Shown: positions 1 to 12,834 of the stretch, piece by piece
How positions within the stretch are numbered: position 1 is the stretch's first letter
Layout of the letters: every line of letters begins with the position of its first letter
Source of the DNA: Ischnura elegans
Lineage: Eukaryota > Arthropoda > Insecta > Odonata > Coenagrionidae
DNA length: 64,000 nucleotides
Assembly: GCF_921293095.1 (NCBI RefSeq)
Contig: NC_060257.1
Coordinates: 62,628,472 to 62,692,471, forward strand
Reading direction: 5' to 3'
Made by a program: the position numbers and the translations under genes
The notes under the pieces: model-generated
What the model saw: the letters and a program-made list of their open reading frames with translations, nothing else
Databases searched by the model: none
Told to the model about the DNA's origin: nothing

Positions 1-174
1 CCTCAACTGGAACTGTTGCGGTAGTTGGAAAACACTATTTCCCAACACAAATCATCTCCAAACAATAGAATGACACTCATTTCATCGTTACTCCCCTACC
101 TGAACATTAAGTGTGGTGCTACGATTATGCTCTCTGTCTCTCTGGAATGCCTTGACAGCATATATTCGCGTAGA

Positions 175-1045
175 GATATATTGAATGACACATGAGTAAA
201 TCATATAGAAATTGCAAATGAAAATTATAAACATTAATAATAAATATATCTTCCACCAGTGCAACAAGGTTCAGACACCTGCCAATGAAGACACAGCTCC
301 ACATAACCGAATGGGCTAGATTCTCACCAAACACGTAGATTTGTGGTAAACCTGATTTGCATATACGATCAAAATCACCGTCACCAATGCCCATCGAATT
401 TAAATTATTTTGCTACAACCGGCATTTCTCGAGAAAAATTGCTTACCCGACCAACTCCTGAAGTATTGCAGATTCTCCTAGTAACACCCTGTGTAAATAA
501 ATGTATAGAATTAAATCTAAACGTTAGAAATATATCATTCTTCCGCTGGTACCAATGGTGAGTCCACACAACTACCAATGTAGTCACTGATCCACAGAAC
601 CGACTGGGCTTGATTCTCACCAAGAAGGTAGATTAGGGGATAAAGCTGATTCGCATTTGCGTTCAAACTTACCGTCCCCAATGACCATCGAATTTAAATG
701 ATAAAGCCGCAACCGGTAAATCTCAAGAAAAATTGCTAACCCACCTCCTGAAGTATTGCAGATTCCCCTTGTGACAACTTTGTATAAATAAACATATAGA
801 ATTTAAATCTAAATGTTATTAATAATATATATTTCTTCTGCTGGTACCACAATGGTGATTTCAGACGCCTACCAATGTAGTCACTATTCCACAGAACCGA
901 CTGGGCTTGATTCTCACCAGGCGCGGAGATTTGGGGATGAAGCTGATTTGCATTTGCGTTCAAATTTACCGTCACCAATGACCATCGAATTTAACTGACA
1001 AAGCCACAACCGGGAAATTCTCTACAAATATCATTTCCTTCTCGG
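175..1045. repeat. ~295-bp tandem repeat, about three copies
   Basis: Equivalent blocks begin with an ACCGA(A/C)TGGGCT motif at about 307, 600 and 897, giving spacings of 293 and 297 bp. Each unit then has TTCTCACCAA-like sequence, a CATCGAATTTAAAT block, CTCCTGAAGTATTGCAGATT, an AT-rich stretch and a TGCTGGTACCA-like block. A partial, more diverged unit precedes the first. The last copy breaks off after ACCGGGAAATTCTC. Short open frames in it shift between copies and are not genes. Satellite-like, function unknown. Confidence 0.8.
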
Positions 1046-2588
1046 TTCCGTGAGGTTTTTAAAATACCCAGGATTACGGAAAACCCGCGGGAGATGAAGT
1101 ATCTCCACTCCTTTTTTATTTTAAAAAGAAATCTCTCCTAGTTTTGAGGAATGCATTTATCAAGCCAGAAATCTCAGCCGGAAGACTCAGCAGGAACGGT
1201 GATGAAGTCCATTCTTCACGTTGGAGAAGTATGAAGCAGCGTCGAAGCCCCGTGAGTGACCCAAATTCAAAACGTGAAATTCGTGGAAGATGGCCATTTA
1301 AAAAAAAAATAAAATCAAAAGAACTGTATTAGCACGGACGCATTTAACATTTGAATGAAGCGTTTGATGACTAAGTCTCCACACCGTTCTGAGCAGAAAG
1401 AGACTTCTGGATGTTAACTCCACACGGTTTTTTTTACGTGGGTGAATGATAATTTTTACGGTAGGTAGCGCAATGTCTGACAAAGAAAAGCTACAATGGG
1501 AAAATGTATTAGTAATAGTTTCTGAAGATTCACACAAACTATACTTTTGCTAAATATTTTTAGTAACTTTTCATCACCTTATCTGCACAACTGTTCGAAT
1601 TTTTCAATCGACTCGAAGCATCAAACACGATAAATCATCGGATAAAATTCAGTATCACATATTTAACGATCATTTCAATGCACCACTAATGACTTAGATC
1701 ATTATATTCGTTATCCGAGTAGTTCCACAATAGATAAATTTAAGAAATCGTTTTCGTAGTAAATTCTTGCAGAATATTTCCTTCGTGATAGACGATTGTT
1801 TTACTACCTTATTGACAATCCACAACTCTAGGACCCAAAGAGGACCAAGAGCAGAGATTTTAATATATTTTGGCATTTTTCTCAATGATTTTTTCCGAAA
1901 TTATCCGCTTCCGATGTTAATTCTTCAAATACATTTTTGCATACAACAGAAAACGGTCACACAAAGGATAGCATTATTTAGATAGTCCATTACAATATGA
2001 ACTTTACCCGTAGTAAAACCAAAAAGAGCGTTTGTTCATCCAGACTAAAATTAGATAGCCATCAATTTTCCTCACTAACCTCTATTCATTACACAAGAAA
2101 AAGCTATTCTGACAACCAAAATATCTTTTCGACTAGTACATCGCGTATATGTCACCTAAAATATCGTATAAGTCTTTTCGCCAATATAAACATTTTTTTC
2201 GGTGTAATCAATCAATTTGTAGTAATATCAGGGAAAGATATTCTTTAGGTTAATATTAGCTCCAATTATCGTAATAATATTAAATTGATCATATTAATCC
2301 ACCAGTTTTTAAATACTGACAAAAGCATCAATTCCCTGGGCTTCATAGACACCAAGTCTTGCACTATAGTGTTGTGAGATGTACTAAAAATCATTCCAAA
2401 TAGGTTATATATACCTGAGAGCCTTCGGTTGCCTTTAGCGTAGTGATTCGATTCCGTAAGTTTAAATATAATTGTACCTTGCCTGTAGTTTTAATTCATT
2501 TAATTATTTAGCGGTTATTCAGCTCTTTATGATTTGCTTGAAAGGGAGCCATCCCTTGCATACTGCAAAGTATTACCCTCCTTAATAG
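1046..2588. other. AT-rich stretch, no gene seen
   Basis: No open frame longer than about 85 codons and none with recognisable protein similarity. There is no tRNA-like box and no clear terminal inverted repeat. It runs into the first copy of a dispersed repeat. Confidence 0.5.
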
Positions 2589-2811
2589 AGACTGCACGGC
2601 CGTTTTCAACGCAAATTGCAATCGGAGATGCTAGAAGATTCTCATTCTAGACTTCCGTGTTAACCAGCTTTTAAGCATCTTAAACTCAATTTCGTGGGGA
2701 CCAACCTACGATTGGTAATTGCTTCATTGAATCGATTAAAACTCTTTGGTGCCTGGTATATGGTCCGCACTGAGTCAATCCCGTTGTTATGTCTCATTTA
2801 TCCACAGGAAA
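2589..2811 (+). repeat. dispersed repeat R1, copy 1
   Basis: Shares long blocks with 4760-5002 in the same orientation: GGAGATGCTAGA, CTCATTCTAG, TTCCGTGTTA, GATTGGTAATTG, TCATTGAATCGATT and AACTCTTTGG, ending in a CTCATTTAT-CAC-GG block. No coding frame is conserved between the copies and no terminal inverted repeats are evident, so the class is unknown. Confidence 0.7.
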
Positions 2812-3412
2812 ATATAATTCCATAATTATATAATAATGTGGTTATAGGGAACTCAAATTATGACCGACTGTCTTACACCACAAACTTCACGTCGGACACG
2901 TCATTTTGAAGGGTAACCTATACTTGCTTCGCCATATTTATTAGAATTTTTTTTCTTTCGTATTAATTTTTTCTGAATTGTATTAATTTTATATTATACT
3001 CATTTGTATGAAACATAATTTAATTTTTCACATAGAAATGGAGTTATACCACCTGCCTGTCTTAAAAAAACAACTTCCATCAGAAGGACGGGTCACAGTA
3101 TTTTATTTGTAACCGTAACGCGTGTTTTATTGAGGAAATCAGTACGCTATATTACATCTAGCCATTTTTAAGTGTGAGTTAGCACATTTCTGCATTTATC
3201 ATTCGTTATTACATTTTCAATGGAAAAATGCAGCATGTCTGCCTTACCGAGTGGCATGTGGTAGGCCAGGGCCGGGAAGCAGGAGCGACAAGACCGCTGT
3301 TCATTTTAAATTATTTATTGTAAAATATTTTGTAAACAATAAATCAGTTGTATTTATAAATGAATGAAAAGGTTATATTTAAGGAAGTAATCCCTTAATT
3401 CCAACGTAAACT
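2812..3412. other. AT-rich stretch, nothing recognised
   Basis: Mostly A/T runs with a short GC-richer patch near 3240-3290. No feature supported. Confidence 0.4.
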
Positions 3413-3560
3413 GAAAAATATTTTAAATAATTAATCCCCCATCCTAATGGTCCTTCTAGGAAACCATACGGCCCCGTCCGAAAAAATATTTAAAATAATT
3501 AATCCCCCATCCTAATGACTGGTGATGGTCCTTCTAGGAAGCCATTCAACCCGTCCGAAT
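3413..3560. repeat. short tandem duplication (two ~65-75 bp units)
   Basis: The block AATTAATCCCCCATCCTAATG followed by GGTCCTTCTAGGAA and CCAT occurs twice in direct succession, starting near 3413 and 3479. The second copy has a roughly 10-bp insertion (ACTGGTGAT). It is a local duplication with no sign of function. Confidence 0.75.
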
Positions 3561-4759
3561 AATGTAAGGTGGAGGGAGACCTTCTTGAAAGCTCCTTTTA
3601 CGTGCAAATGTTCCGAGTGGACCAGTGCCGCGAGATGGAAATATAAATCACACCTTACCTCAAGAATTTTCGCTAATTCCCGAAATGTTCCGCGGACGAC
3701 GCAAACGGAGGGAGTCCTTCACTTCCGGGTTAATCAGCGAGATAGCCGCGGCGCAAATAGCTTGGGAGCACGAATAAAAGATTTTCCACCAGAGGCAAAG
3801 TAAATTTTCCTAATTTTCCATTTCAGTGACCACGGAATGCAAAATTGCTCCTTAAAATTTTCTCTGGGTATTTCACGCACCTTTACTCACGCTGCAGATT
3901 TAAGAGATGAACTAAAGCACCATCCTATGAAAGAGAGAAGCTTTATCTTCTTCCCAATCAAGGGATTTCACAGAAATGTTATTCAACGCTCGGCAGTATG
4001 CATAACATTATACTCTCAACTGCAAAATCAGGCTAATAAGGATTCGAATTTGGCCTCATTTGGAGAGAGTTCTGGCTGACTAATCAAATTAGTTCCGAAA
4101 AACATCAGGATAATTTGTGATAATAAGATTCTGAGAAGGTGTTGAGAATAAATTGAACCTTCGCTGAAATTAGACGAATAATGAGTTGCGCCAATAAAAA
4201 AATGCATAAAAGAGAGCTCAGTAGAAATTTATAAAGAGCCCAATTACTGCCGAATAATTAAATAAATTAAAAATAAAGTTAAGTTTTAATGTTTTTTTAC
4301 AATAACAGAAGCAAACCACTGCACAAAAAAGGGAAGAACCTCAGCAATTATAATACCCGTCATGCAAATATTTTTTTTTTTAAGTTTCAAATGTACTTGC
4401 GGTTCATTAGTGCGCCAGAGAATTTCATGGATGAAAGAAACAGTAATGCATTATATAAACGGAGAATAATTATTGAGTTTAAAATAAAATTACGAGGTCG
4501 TAAATATAAACAGCCCCATTGTGTTCCGCTGATTAAAATTTCTCATTATATACTAATCCATGCCAACAATATGCTTTCATTCAAACGCAGAAAGAGGTAA
4601 ATTTGAAGGAAGGTAAAAAAATACTTGAATAATCAGGCACGGATGAAGTAATGGGCCAATTGAAGAGGAAGGTAAACAACCAAGCTTCGTCGAAATAAAT
4701 GTGCCATCTGCGAAGGAGTTCTCCATTTACTCAGCGAGACATAGGATGCTGCTCTCCTA
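3561..4759. other. no gene seen
   Basis: Open frames of 80-103 codons occur here but show no recognisable domain, codon bias or start context. They look like chance frames in AT-rich DNA. Confidence 0.4.
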
Positions 4760-5002
4760 AACAGAGTCTGAACGACCATTTTCACCGCAAATTGCAGCAG
4801 GAGATGCTAGACGATACTCATTCTAGGGTTCCGTGTTACCCAGATTTTATGCATCTTAAATTCAATTGAATCCAACCTATGATTGGTAATTGGACCAATC
4901 TAAGATTGGTAATTGCCTCATTGAATCGATTTAAACTCTTTGGCGCCCGTTAAATTGCCCGCAGTGCGGCAATCGCATTGTTATGCCTCATTTATTCACG
5001 GG
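4760..5002 (+). repeat. dispersed repeat R1, copy 2
   Basis: Second copy of the repeat at 2589-2811. It has an extra internal tandem duplication of about 25 bp: the CCAA(C/T)CTA-GATTGGTAATTG block appears twice in a row near 4875-4915. The copies are clearly related but diverged. Confidence 0.7.
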
Positions 5003-6251
5003 CAAAAAACAATTAAGACTTTAACTATGGAGGGGCACTTAGGAATTTCTCAATGGAGATGCAAAACCGTTACGAAGCTTTCATCTAAGTAAGTATATAC
5101 TATTTTTCTCGATATATTTTTTTATAAATAACTAGCAGGCCAGCCGGTGTTGCTCGCTAAGGATAGTAACCAGAGTAGGGGGAAACTAGGGACTTGGATT
5201 TAATGGTCAAATGGCAGGATTTTTAGGTAAAGGAAAAAAGTAGTTCGATTATGGCATACATATGCAACAGCAAACAATGGAAAAAATTATTTCCGTGTAC
5301 CGCAAACTGGATCAGCCTATACCCCGCTCCACATCATTGATCGTTGTGAGTGTCCGTTGTAACACTTATTTTTGAGTCATTTCGGGTTGTTTTGAGTTGG
5401 ATTTTGGTGTGACGATGGATAGGAGAGCAATGGAGCGAACAATAATAAGCAGCAGAGGTGGAGTGGGGCGATTGTTGTAGACGGCGCGGGATGGAGTGTA
5501 GGGGGAGTTGGATGGTAATAGTTGTGGCGTACGGTTGTCTCTTCGCTCACGAGTTTGTTTATAAAGTGTTTAAAGTTTTTATAAAGTAAAGTGTTATAAA
5601 AATATTTGTAAGTTCATTGAAGAGAGAATTATAAACGCTACACCGTGAATGTGTAAACCAATAACGCCGTGTGAACCCATACCCCAGCAAAAAGGTTTCC
5701 ACCAAGAGGGTTAAGAGTTAACAGTTAATAGTTGGTCACGTGGCGATTATCAGACGCCAGGCGATTCTCTTTTCTTTGCCCACATCGTATTTTCATATTT
5801 ATGAACCTCATATTCCTTGTATCTGATTATTTTATGATTCTGAAATAGTCACCAATATGATTATATTTTTTCTCACATCCATGGAATAAATTTTGATATT
5901 TTGTTGTTTTTGGAGTCTGGAAGACACCGCGCGACAACTTTCAAGCTGTGAGTTTCAATAGGTTACATGCTAATAGCTTCGTGATATTCAACGCAAAGTT
6001 TTTAAATACGTTTATAATTGAAACTAAAAACTATTTAAAGCATTAAACTTTGCATATGCATCTCAATGCTACGAATTTTTTACTGTAATCGATTTAAAAC
6101 CTGGCAAAAACTATTATTGCGAAGAATTTACTATGGTTATTTACGTACCTAATGTGAAAAATATGTTGGTATTTACCGTGCAAATTAAACATGTTGATAT
6201 AATTTCGATGAAAGCTGCATTTAACTTAACAACCAAAAGCACACGAAAATC
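5003..6251. other. no gene seen; GC-richer patch at 5400-5540
   Basis: Holds a purine- and G-rich stretch around 5400-5540 and a run of TTTATAAAGTGTT-like repeats near 5560-5610. No protein frame or known element is recognised. Confidence 0.4.
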
Positions 6252-6340
6252 CATGCCCTGGATATGGACAACCAGGCGGGACTTGAACCTCTTGTGGGGC
6301 AGGTAAGGACTTCACACCCCTCCGCCATCGAGTCCAGTAA
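6252..6340 (-). mobile_element. tRNA-derived SINE (family A), fragment
   Basis: On the minus strand it reads GGCGGAGGGGTGTGAAGTCC, then TGCCCCACAAGAG, then GGTTCAAGTCCCGCCTGG. The last block is a near-consensus RNA polymerase III B box, as in the T arm of tRNA. The same order occurs at 41478 and 59575, each followed by a CCTATCC(A)AGGGCATG-like block. The shared head and body mark a SINE, not three real tRNA genes; no cloverleaf forms. Confidence 0.65.
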
Positions 6341-7299
6341 TCATTTTAACCTCCCATTACCTCATTAAAGTTTGTGCGCAAAGACACCGTAGTTGAGACA
6401 AATTGCGAGAAAGGGGATATTTATTATTATCTATCATAGTTTTATGTATATTTAGACAATGGTGACTTTGACTTAAGAACTACACTATTAATTAGAGAAT
6501 TACTTAGTTGCTATGCTCCTCAAATAAAACAGAAATATTTTTTTCCGGTATTAAGATATAACATCCTCTCCCAAATAAACTTCGAAAGGCATGTGCGACC
6601 AGTGTTTCTCGCTGGTAATGAAAGCGCATATTTCTTCCCATTCCTCCGGGTAGTAATATCACGGCATTGGATTTTAGGGTTGAATTTTCCCGGATGGCTT
6701 TCACCCTATCTCCGAAAAAAGCCGCCTACAGACGCTTCCCAACCGATGCGATGCTCCATTTGAATTCTCGAAAATCTCTTGCTCCCGACAACGGATTCAA
6801 ATGAACATAGCGGAATAATATTTTCGTCATTTTGGGAGGAACATTCGTGGAATGAACGACCCCTTGTATTTTCTCGATAGGAATATAGAACGGATTGTTG
6901 TAGTCGCGAGGCTCGAGAATTTTGACTAATAAATTTCTTTGAACCAGTAAATCCTTTCATCCCTCACTATTTATTAAGGTTTATAAACTCTCCGAGTCAT
7001 TATATTCGTTTCAGAAATATTTATATTTTTACCTCTAGTAATCTCAGTCTCTACAGTTCTGAATGTTTTTACAAATAGAATTCTTTTAATGTTATGGTAA
7101 TGAATATTTTTGGTTTTATGTTTTCCATTTCCAAATTTAAGATATTTAAAGCCTGATTACAGGTTTATTACCTTTCAGGCTACCTTGCTTCCCTAAATGA
7201 AAATAATTTACTGAATGTGCATTTGTATGCGTGTACATGTGCACATCTTACATAAAAACCAAGTAACTGTGATGAAATCGGGACACAACTGAATAAGCT
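6341..7299. other. no recognised gene; two adjacent minus-strand ORFs
   Basis: Minus-strand frames at 6706-6960 (84 codons) and 6504-6704 (66 codons) lie nearly end to end in a locally GC-richer patch. I do not recognise either product and see no start context or splice signals that would join them. They may be chance frames. Confidence 0.3.
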
Positions 7300-7830
7300 G
7301 GTATTGAAAAAAGAGTCAAACAAGGACGTTCGCTATCCTCTGTAATTTTCAACCTTAGCATCGGAAAAGCCGCTATTGAAACAAAGAGAAGGCTTAGAGT
7401 GTCAATCAACAAGGAGAAAGAATTAGTATATTGCGAATTGCTGACGATATAACAGTCATAGCCGAGACAGAAAATGATTTTAAAAAGACAGAAATATGGA
7501 AAGAACAATTGCCAAATATTAGCTGAAAACAAATAAAAATAAAATGTTTGTATGCAGTAAAAGAAAGGAGGCCAGGGCAAACATTAAAATAAGAAAACAA
7601 AAGCAGGTATAGGTGAATGAGTTTTGTTACCTATGAAGCTGAATTACCAGCGATGGACTTAGCAAGAAAGAAACATTAGAAAAGTGCAGGCGAATGGAGC
7701 TTACTACAGAAGGAAGACTCAACTAACAGCTGAGAAAACAAGTATAGAAATAAGGAAACAATTCGTCAGATGCTATATTTGTAGCATGTTTCTCCGTGGT
7801 AGCGAGGCTTGGAAAATCTTAGTTTCGATA
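7300..7830 (+). pseudogene. decayed RTE-like LINE reverse transcriptase
   Basis: Translating across frames gives a recognisable non-LTR retrotransposon RT in order. GIEKRVKQGRSLSSVIFNL lies at 7300 (family: GVRQGCSLSPLLFN). RIADDITVIAET lies at 7434 (the YADD active-site region, with the aromatic lost). It continues with an NEFCYL-ITSDG-SKKE block near 7620-7670, and SIEIRKQFVRCYICSMFL then GSEAWKI near 7745-7820 (family: LYGSETW). Several stops and frameshifts interrupt it, so it is dead. It resembles the LINE fragment at 32470-33015 in the same RT region but is only distantly related. Confidence 0.8.
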
Positions 7831-9069
7831 AAACTGTACAAGAATGGTTAAAGAAGTTTCTTTACCGAAGAATACACCACCAAATCAACCGAATTTTTCC
7901 CAAGGATTTTTTGACCTGTGATCTGTGTTTTGTCATCTCCGCTTGGCAATCCAAACTTTCAATCGTAATTGCGCAAGAAAAATGTAACTAATGCCGACAT
8001 TTCAGCGAGTCTGAAAAATTATGGTGCATTTTAAGGCAAAGAGAGATATTATCTCTTCAATTTATGAGAAGTATGTTCCGTGGGGGAAAAAACAGAATTT
8101 ATTATTAAAATTACTAGAATTTTCCGCATGTTCTTAAGTTCTTCCGGGTGAATTCCAAATCTCAGTTACAGAAATGCTTAGGATGCCCCAATATTTTTAA
8201 GAACAAGCGAAGAGAAAAGAAAAGGGAAGGTCGGAGAGGAGGGGTCGGGATATTATTGGCTCGGGGAGATACGACGTGGGCGTGATAATGTGGCATAGGG
8301 TTGGATGTGATCGCATTTTGCCGAAATAAAGGAGCGGATATATAACTGACAGGGTGAATTGTTGGGGCCTAGTTGGGCACAGGAAACAGAGGAAAACTAA
8401 CGAATTTATCCAAAAATAAATGACAAAACACGACCGGATGAGAGGGAATGATGGGTGCGCCTGAGGACGATTTTGGACTTACAGAGTATGAAAGTTACAC
8501 CTAGCATATACTTAAGGAAGCTTCCAAAAAATTTTTCCATAGGTAATAAAAATAAAGTAAAATATATTTACAATAAAACACTTTAAAAATTAGCAATAAT
8601 CCACTAAAAGATAAAAAATTAGCTTTTTATTACTCTGATAATGAAGCGTGGGCATTTATAAGGTGTATTAGAAGTGAGTGTATAATATCATGGTAGGTAA
8701 GTAAGGATTTGCACCCAATATAAATATCTTAAACTAATCAACATCTATGCTTCATTCTTCAATTGATGATAACCTTACTTTTCACTTAGTATTGCAACTT
8801 AACTCTTCTTGGAAAAGCGTTTTTTATCTTTATAGTATTTTATTTTAAATGCTACAATTTAGAGGTGAATCACGTAATCAATTACACCCGAGCTGTTGAA
8901 TATATATCTGCGATAAAATTGGTAACTACAGCCATTAATGGAGTAAAATCAAAATTATTTTTCTACATAGAAATTTATTTAATAATGATAACACAATGGA
9001 ACCGAATTTAAATATATAATTTCTTGATTCTGTATCGTCATTAGATGCAAGCAAGAGCGCAAAGTTTCA
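7831..9069. other. AT-rich stretch, no gene seen
   Basis: A purine-rich patch lies at 8200-8300. Otherwise it is plain AT-rich sequence with no supported feature. Confidence 0.4.
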
Positions 9070-9485
9070 AGACGATCCGAAAATGGGAAGTGGGTTTAAT
9101 ATCGATAACAAGATTCCATCCGTGAAACAGACCAACAGATAAGCAAGTTCAGAAAAGGCGTATGAAAAGTATTTTGGAGATGACTGGTTTAGCAGGTCAT
9201 TTGTTCCATTGAGAATGGGAAGGTAGGAAAGGTGGAGAGAAATCCCCGGCGTCCTCGTCAAGTCCCCGACCTGCTCTAAACGAAACGCGACTACAGGACC
9301 ACGCCTGAATGTCCCATCCGAAAAACTAAGAGCTGAAATTGATATGTATGGAACAAGGCACTCAGGCAGTGTTCGGATGGTAACTGAAAAATTTCCTTCA
9401 TCACCGGGATTTGAACGTAGATCTACGGGATGAGAGGCCAACACAATAGCCACTGAGCCATTCCAATGCCCATACATCTTATAAA
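9070..9485 (-). mobile_element. tRNA-derived SINE (family B)
   Basis: On the minus strand the head reads AATGGCTCAGTGGCTATTGT (A-box-like) and, about 35 nt on, ACGTTCAAATCCCGG (B box). A body follows with TTTTTCAGTTACCATCCGA, CTGAGTGCCTTGTTCCATAC, TTTTCGGATGGGACATTC and GTGGTCC. The layout is tRNA head plus unrelated body. The 147-codon open frame across it is a by-product of the repeat and not a gene. The segment at 23560-23760 has a similar head-body arrangement. Confidence 0.65.
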
Positions 9486-10250
9486 ATGCCGTTTTATTCC
9501 AAGACCTCATCTTTTGGGAGACTAAAATGTATGAAAAAATTAAAGAGAAAGGAATAGTTCACAAAGCACTTACTCAACCATGGCCAAAAACGCCTTCAAG
9601 CCAATCTAAATATTCTAATATTCTCTTAACCCTTCATAACCCAAGGTTGCTTCTAAGCAACATCAAAAATGTTTAAACTCTCAGCTCTATCCAGGAAATA
9701 TCTAAAATACCCATTATTTTGTAATTTAAATTTTAATGATGAAATAGTTAGCTGCCACGATAATTATCATTGAGTGTAAAATTTTCGAGTTTTCAAAATG
9801 AAAAATCTTTTTTTGATTTCTCCCAGAATCAGTTCTGGGTTATATAAATAGGGAAATAAAGTACCTAATTATTTTTTTTGTTTTATTCAGTTATAAGGGG
9901 TATAGCCCCAGAGCCATTAATAAATTATTCCTTCATTCGGGAGAATCGGATTCGAATCCGGGTTAAGATATATTCTCTTCGTATTCTTCGCATTCAAGAT
10001 GCCCTGACGCTCATCTTATTCCATGAAACGCGTCCCTCTCCCTCTCCTGCCCGGCTAAAACCTCAACCCTTTTCCCCAACCGTTACCCATTCCCCAGCTC
10101 CAAACCCCATGCCACCATCTCGTTCACTCACTTCCCGGCTGGAATATTGATCTAAAATGCGGAGAGGTGGCAAGCCTGCGCGAGGGAATCCAGAGGGAGG
10201 ACTCTCACTCCGCGAAGAATAGGAGTCTGAGGGAGGCGTGGGGTGAGGAA
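9486..10250. other. no gene; isolated tRNA-like B box near 9950
   Basis: On the + strand near 9950 GGATTCGAATCCGGG matches a tRNA T arm, but no A box or anticodon arm lies at the right distance upstream. It may be a SINE scrap. The rest is low-complexity C/T-rich sequence at 10020-10130. Confidence 0.35.
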
Positions 10251-10251
10251 A

Positions 10252-10668
10252 GTTAAAGAGGGGGGGAGGTAGAGAAAGCATTATAGAGTAAACAGGGAAG
10301 AAAGACGGATGGGATATAGTGAAAGAAGAGATATAATAGTCATATTGAAGGAAAAATATCGGTCAACATCGATATTTCGAGAAATCGATTTTAATAGAAA
10401 TTATACGATCGAATTTAAAAAAATCTAATTTTGAATTGAAAGATCGATTAATCAAAGAAATCGGCGATCGAGTTAAAGAGGGGATGGGAGGTAGAGAGAG
10501 CATAGAGAGAACAGAGTAGGAAGACAGGTAGGTTCAGGAATGGGAGAAGGTGAAAGGTGAGAAATGGCTGATTAGTTGTAGTGAAGGAAAAATATCGGTA
10601 AAAATCGATTTTTTGAGCTATCAATTTTAATCGAAATGAAAAAGTTGACTTTTCAACAAAAATCGGAA
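10252..10668. repeat. ~220-bp tandem duplication rich in TATCGAT motifs
   Basis: The order GTTAAAGAGGGG, GGAGGTAGAGA, a GAACAG-AAGA block, AGGAAAAATATCGGT and ATCGATTTT occurs at 10252-10426 and again at 10472-10668. The copies are diverged in their middles. Confidence 0.6.
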
Positions 10669-11134
10669 TTTGTGCCAAAAGATGGATAAACATAAATAAT
10701 TGTCGGATTTTTTAAATACAGTTTGTACAAAATATGATTATTACACATGAGAACAATATTCAAATAAAATTTTGAAATGAATAAAAAAACTCCCAATAAT
10801 CTACTTTCGTCTACTTACAAATTCAGATTTATTAAAGTTTTAGGCTCCTCCCTTCGAACCATTCGTCTTCACTTAAATCTTAATACAGGTCAACTGATTG
10901 AGATGCATATTTGATTATCGATGGCATTCTTTCCAATTTCGCAGGCCTTGGAGAGAAGTTTTTCACATGGGACGGATTACGCTATCATAAGCTAGTAGTG
11001 ACGTTGCTGAGATCAAACGAAATGCTCAAGATCGAAGTTGAAAAATCGAGTTTGGATCGAAACTAGAAAAGGATGGCTCGATATCGATTCCCTCCATCTT
11101 TGACAACTAAGATTCGATTTTTCCATCACTACAT
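10579..11134. mobile_element. candidate MITE with GTAGTGA-GGAAAAAT termini
   Basis: The left end reads GTAGTGAAGGAAAAATATCG. The right end is ATTCGATTTTTCCATCACTAC, whose reverse complement starts GTAGTGATGGAAAAATCGA. TATCGAT-rich sequence lies inside both ends. No clean target-site duplication is visible and the left end overlaps the tandem duplication, so the boundaries are tentative. Confidence 0.4.
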
Positions 11135-11526
11135 AATTTTCGGGAACGAACGACATTTTGGTCGTTAACGCTCAAATATGAAAGTGATACAATTAAATGG
11201 TATGTTATGAGCGCCACGGTAAATCAATACCTAACCTCAATGCTCAATGCCTACCAATCTATTTTCCATCTAGCTTGACGTCCTAATGAAGTCCATTTTT
11301 TATTTTGAACTTTAACTTCTCTTTCTTTATCTAAATCAGTCTAGAGGGAAAAGTCTTATTAAACTAACTTCCGACCAAAAATAGATCAGAGAAAAATTTA
11401 CTCAAGATTTTGCATACTTGGTACGCATCAACATTTGTCTCCAAGACACTAATTCTATATTATTTTTCACGAGTAATCCATCAAAGTAATTTGGGACCAT
11501 TATAAGGGGAATATACTACATTTGAA

Positions 11527-11750
11527 GGCCTGTTCACTCGAATCATTAACACGTACGAGTTAGTGTCTGATTGCAAGAATGAGTTTGGTGGATCGGATGG
11601 ATGTTCGATTGTATGAACAAAATTAGATTATGTTCTATTCCCTGTAGGTACATGCGTTCGCACAAGTTGGCTGTGTATTTTGGCGTTCATTCACGCGTTC
11701 ATACATTTAGGCCTTAATCCGTACGTATAAATGTATCATGTAAACAGGCC
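11527..11750 (+). mobile_element. PIF/Harbinger-like MITE (family H), copy 1
   Basis: Starts with GGCCTGTTCACTCGA and ends with TCATGTAAACAGGCC. The subterminal CATTAACACGTACG at the left matches CGTACG-TAAATG at the right in inverse. Two closer copies lie at 30687-30919 and 46738-46970. The flanks are TTG on the left and TTA on the right, compatible with the 3-bp target sites of PIF/Harbinger. It has no coding capacity. Confidence 0.75.
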
Positions 11751-12800
11751 TTTAAACCATAGTAATGCACAATGATTCTCTACCGCGGTAAGGAACTCAG
11801 CCAATGAGAAATCGGTGACGCCACATTTTGTGGGTTAGGAGGATAGCGTAGGGGCCTTCCTTTTATTTAGGGCCGACCCTCCCCAACATAAAAATAAGAG
11901 AGCCCTCGAAGGTTAGGTCCCAAGTAAATAGGCAGGTCCTCGCCCTTCTCCTCTGAGATGCGGCTAAACTAAATTCACTATACTCTCGACACCGTACACT
12001 TTTCAGGGGTGAATGCAGCATCAAATTTGGAGGCTATCATGACCTAGACCCGAGGAGTATGAAATACCCCCGGGAGAAATAGTCCCGGCGCGTTCTCCCG
12101 AGTAAATGTTTCAGAATAAACATTTTTTACACATTTTGGAGGCTAAAATTTCATTTTTATTCTTAACTATACATGCAATTGAACAACTTTAGGCATTTAA
12201 GAATACAAAAACTATTAAACTAATAAAAATTAAAAAACATTTTTTCTTAGGTGGAATCAAGGCCCCCTGTGACCCTCAACTAAATTTGCACGTGATAAAA
12301 TTAATAAATTTTACTGCCGCTTTTTAGTATATCATTAACATTTTGCTAATTTCAAGCACATTATTGCTCGACCATTACTTTCTATGTCATTATTAATTAA
12401 TTATTCTAATAGTGTCATTGTCTTAGAGTTCCTTCGATAAAATTTAGAGAAAAAAAACACCCGCAATATCGAATGGGTGAAGTATTTCCCAGTCTCGATA
12501 TCAAATGATGGAACATGGCCCCTCCGGGCCGATGTGTTGATGACTACATTACGGCCATTAGATGATGGGATTTGGGGATGGTGCTGCAAAATGAATCGAG
12601 TCAACGATCGTAACTAAGGGGAACGGAGGTAGGGGGATAAGGCACTAGAGTGGGTGGGGGATGGGGACCATAGATCTGACCTGTCGCTCCCTCTTGAAAA
12701 CTTTCGATCGCACTTATCCCAGAAGTTTTGCCCTAAAGCGACTGCGAAAGTTGACGTCACCCGCTTTGGGGTGGATCCTTACCTTGCTTCACCCATATCC
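11751..12800. other. no gene seen
   Basis: Mixed AT-rich sequence with a GC-richer patch at 11860-12090. No element ends or protein frames recognised. Confidence 0.4.
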
Positions 12801-12834
12801 CAACCTCTTAAGAGGCCAAATCTCTCCACAAGTC

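Noticed and set aside
9067-9510. 147-codon open frame on the minus strand
   Set aside because: It coincides with a tRNA-derived SINE including its pol III boxes; a chance frame within a repeat.
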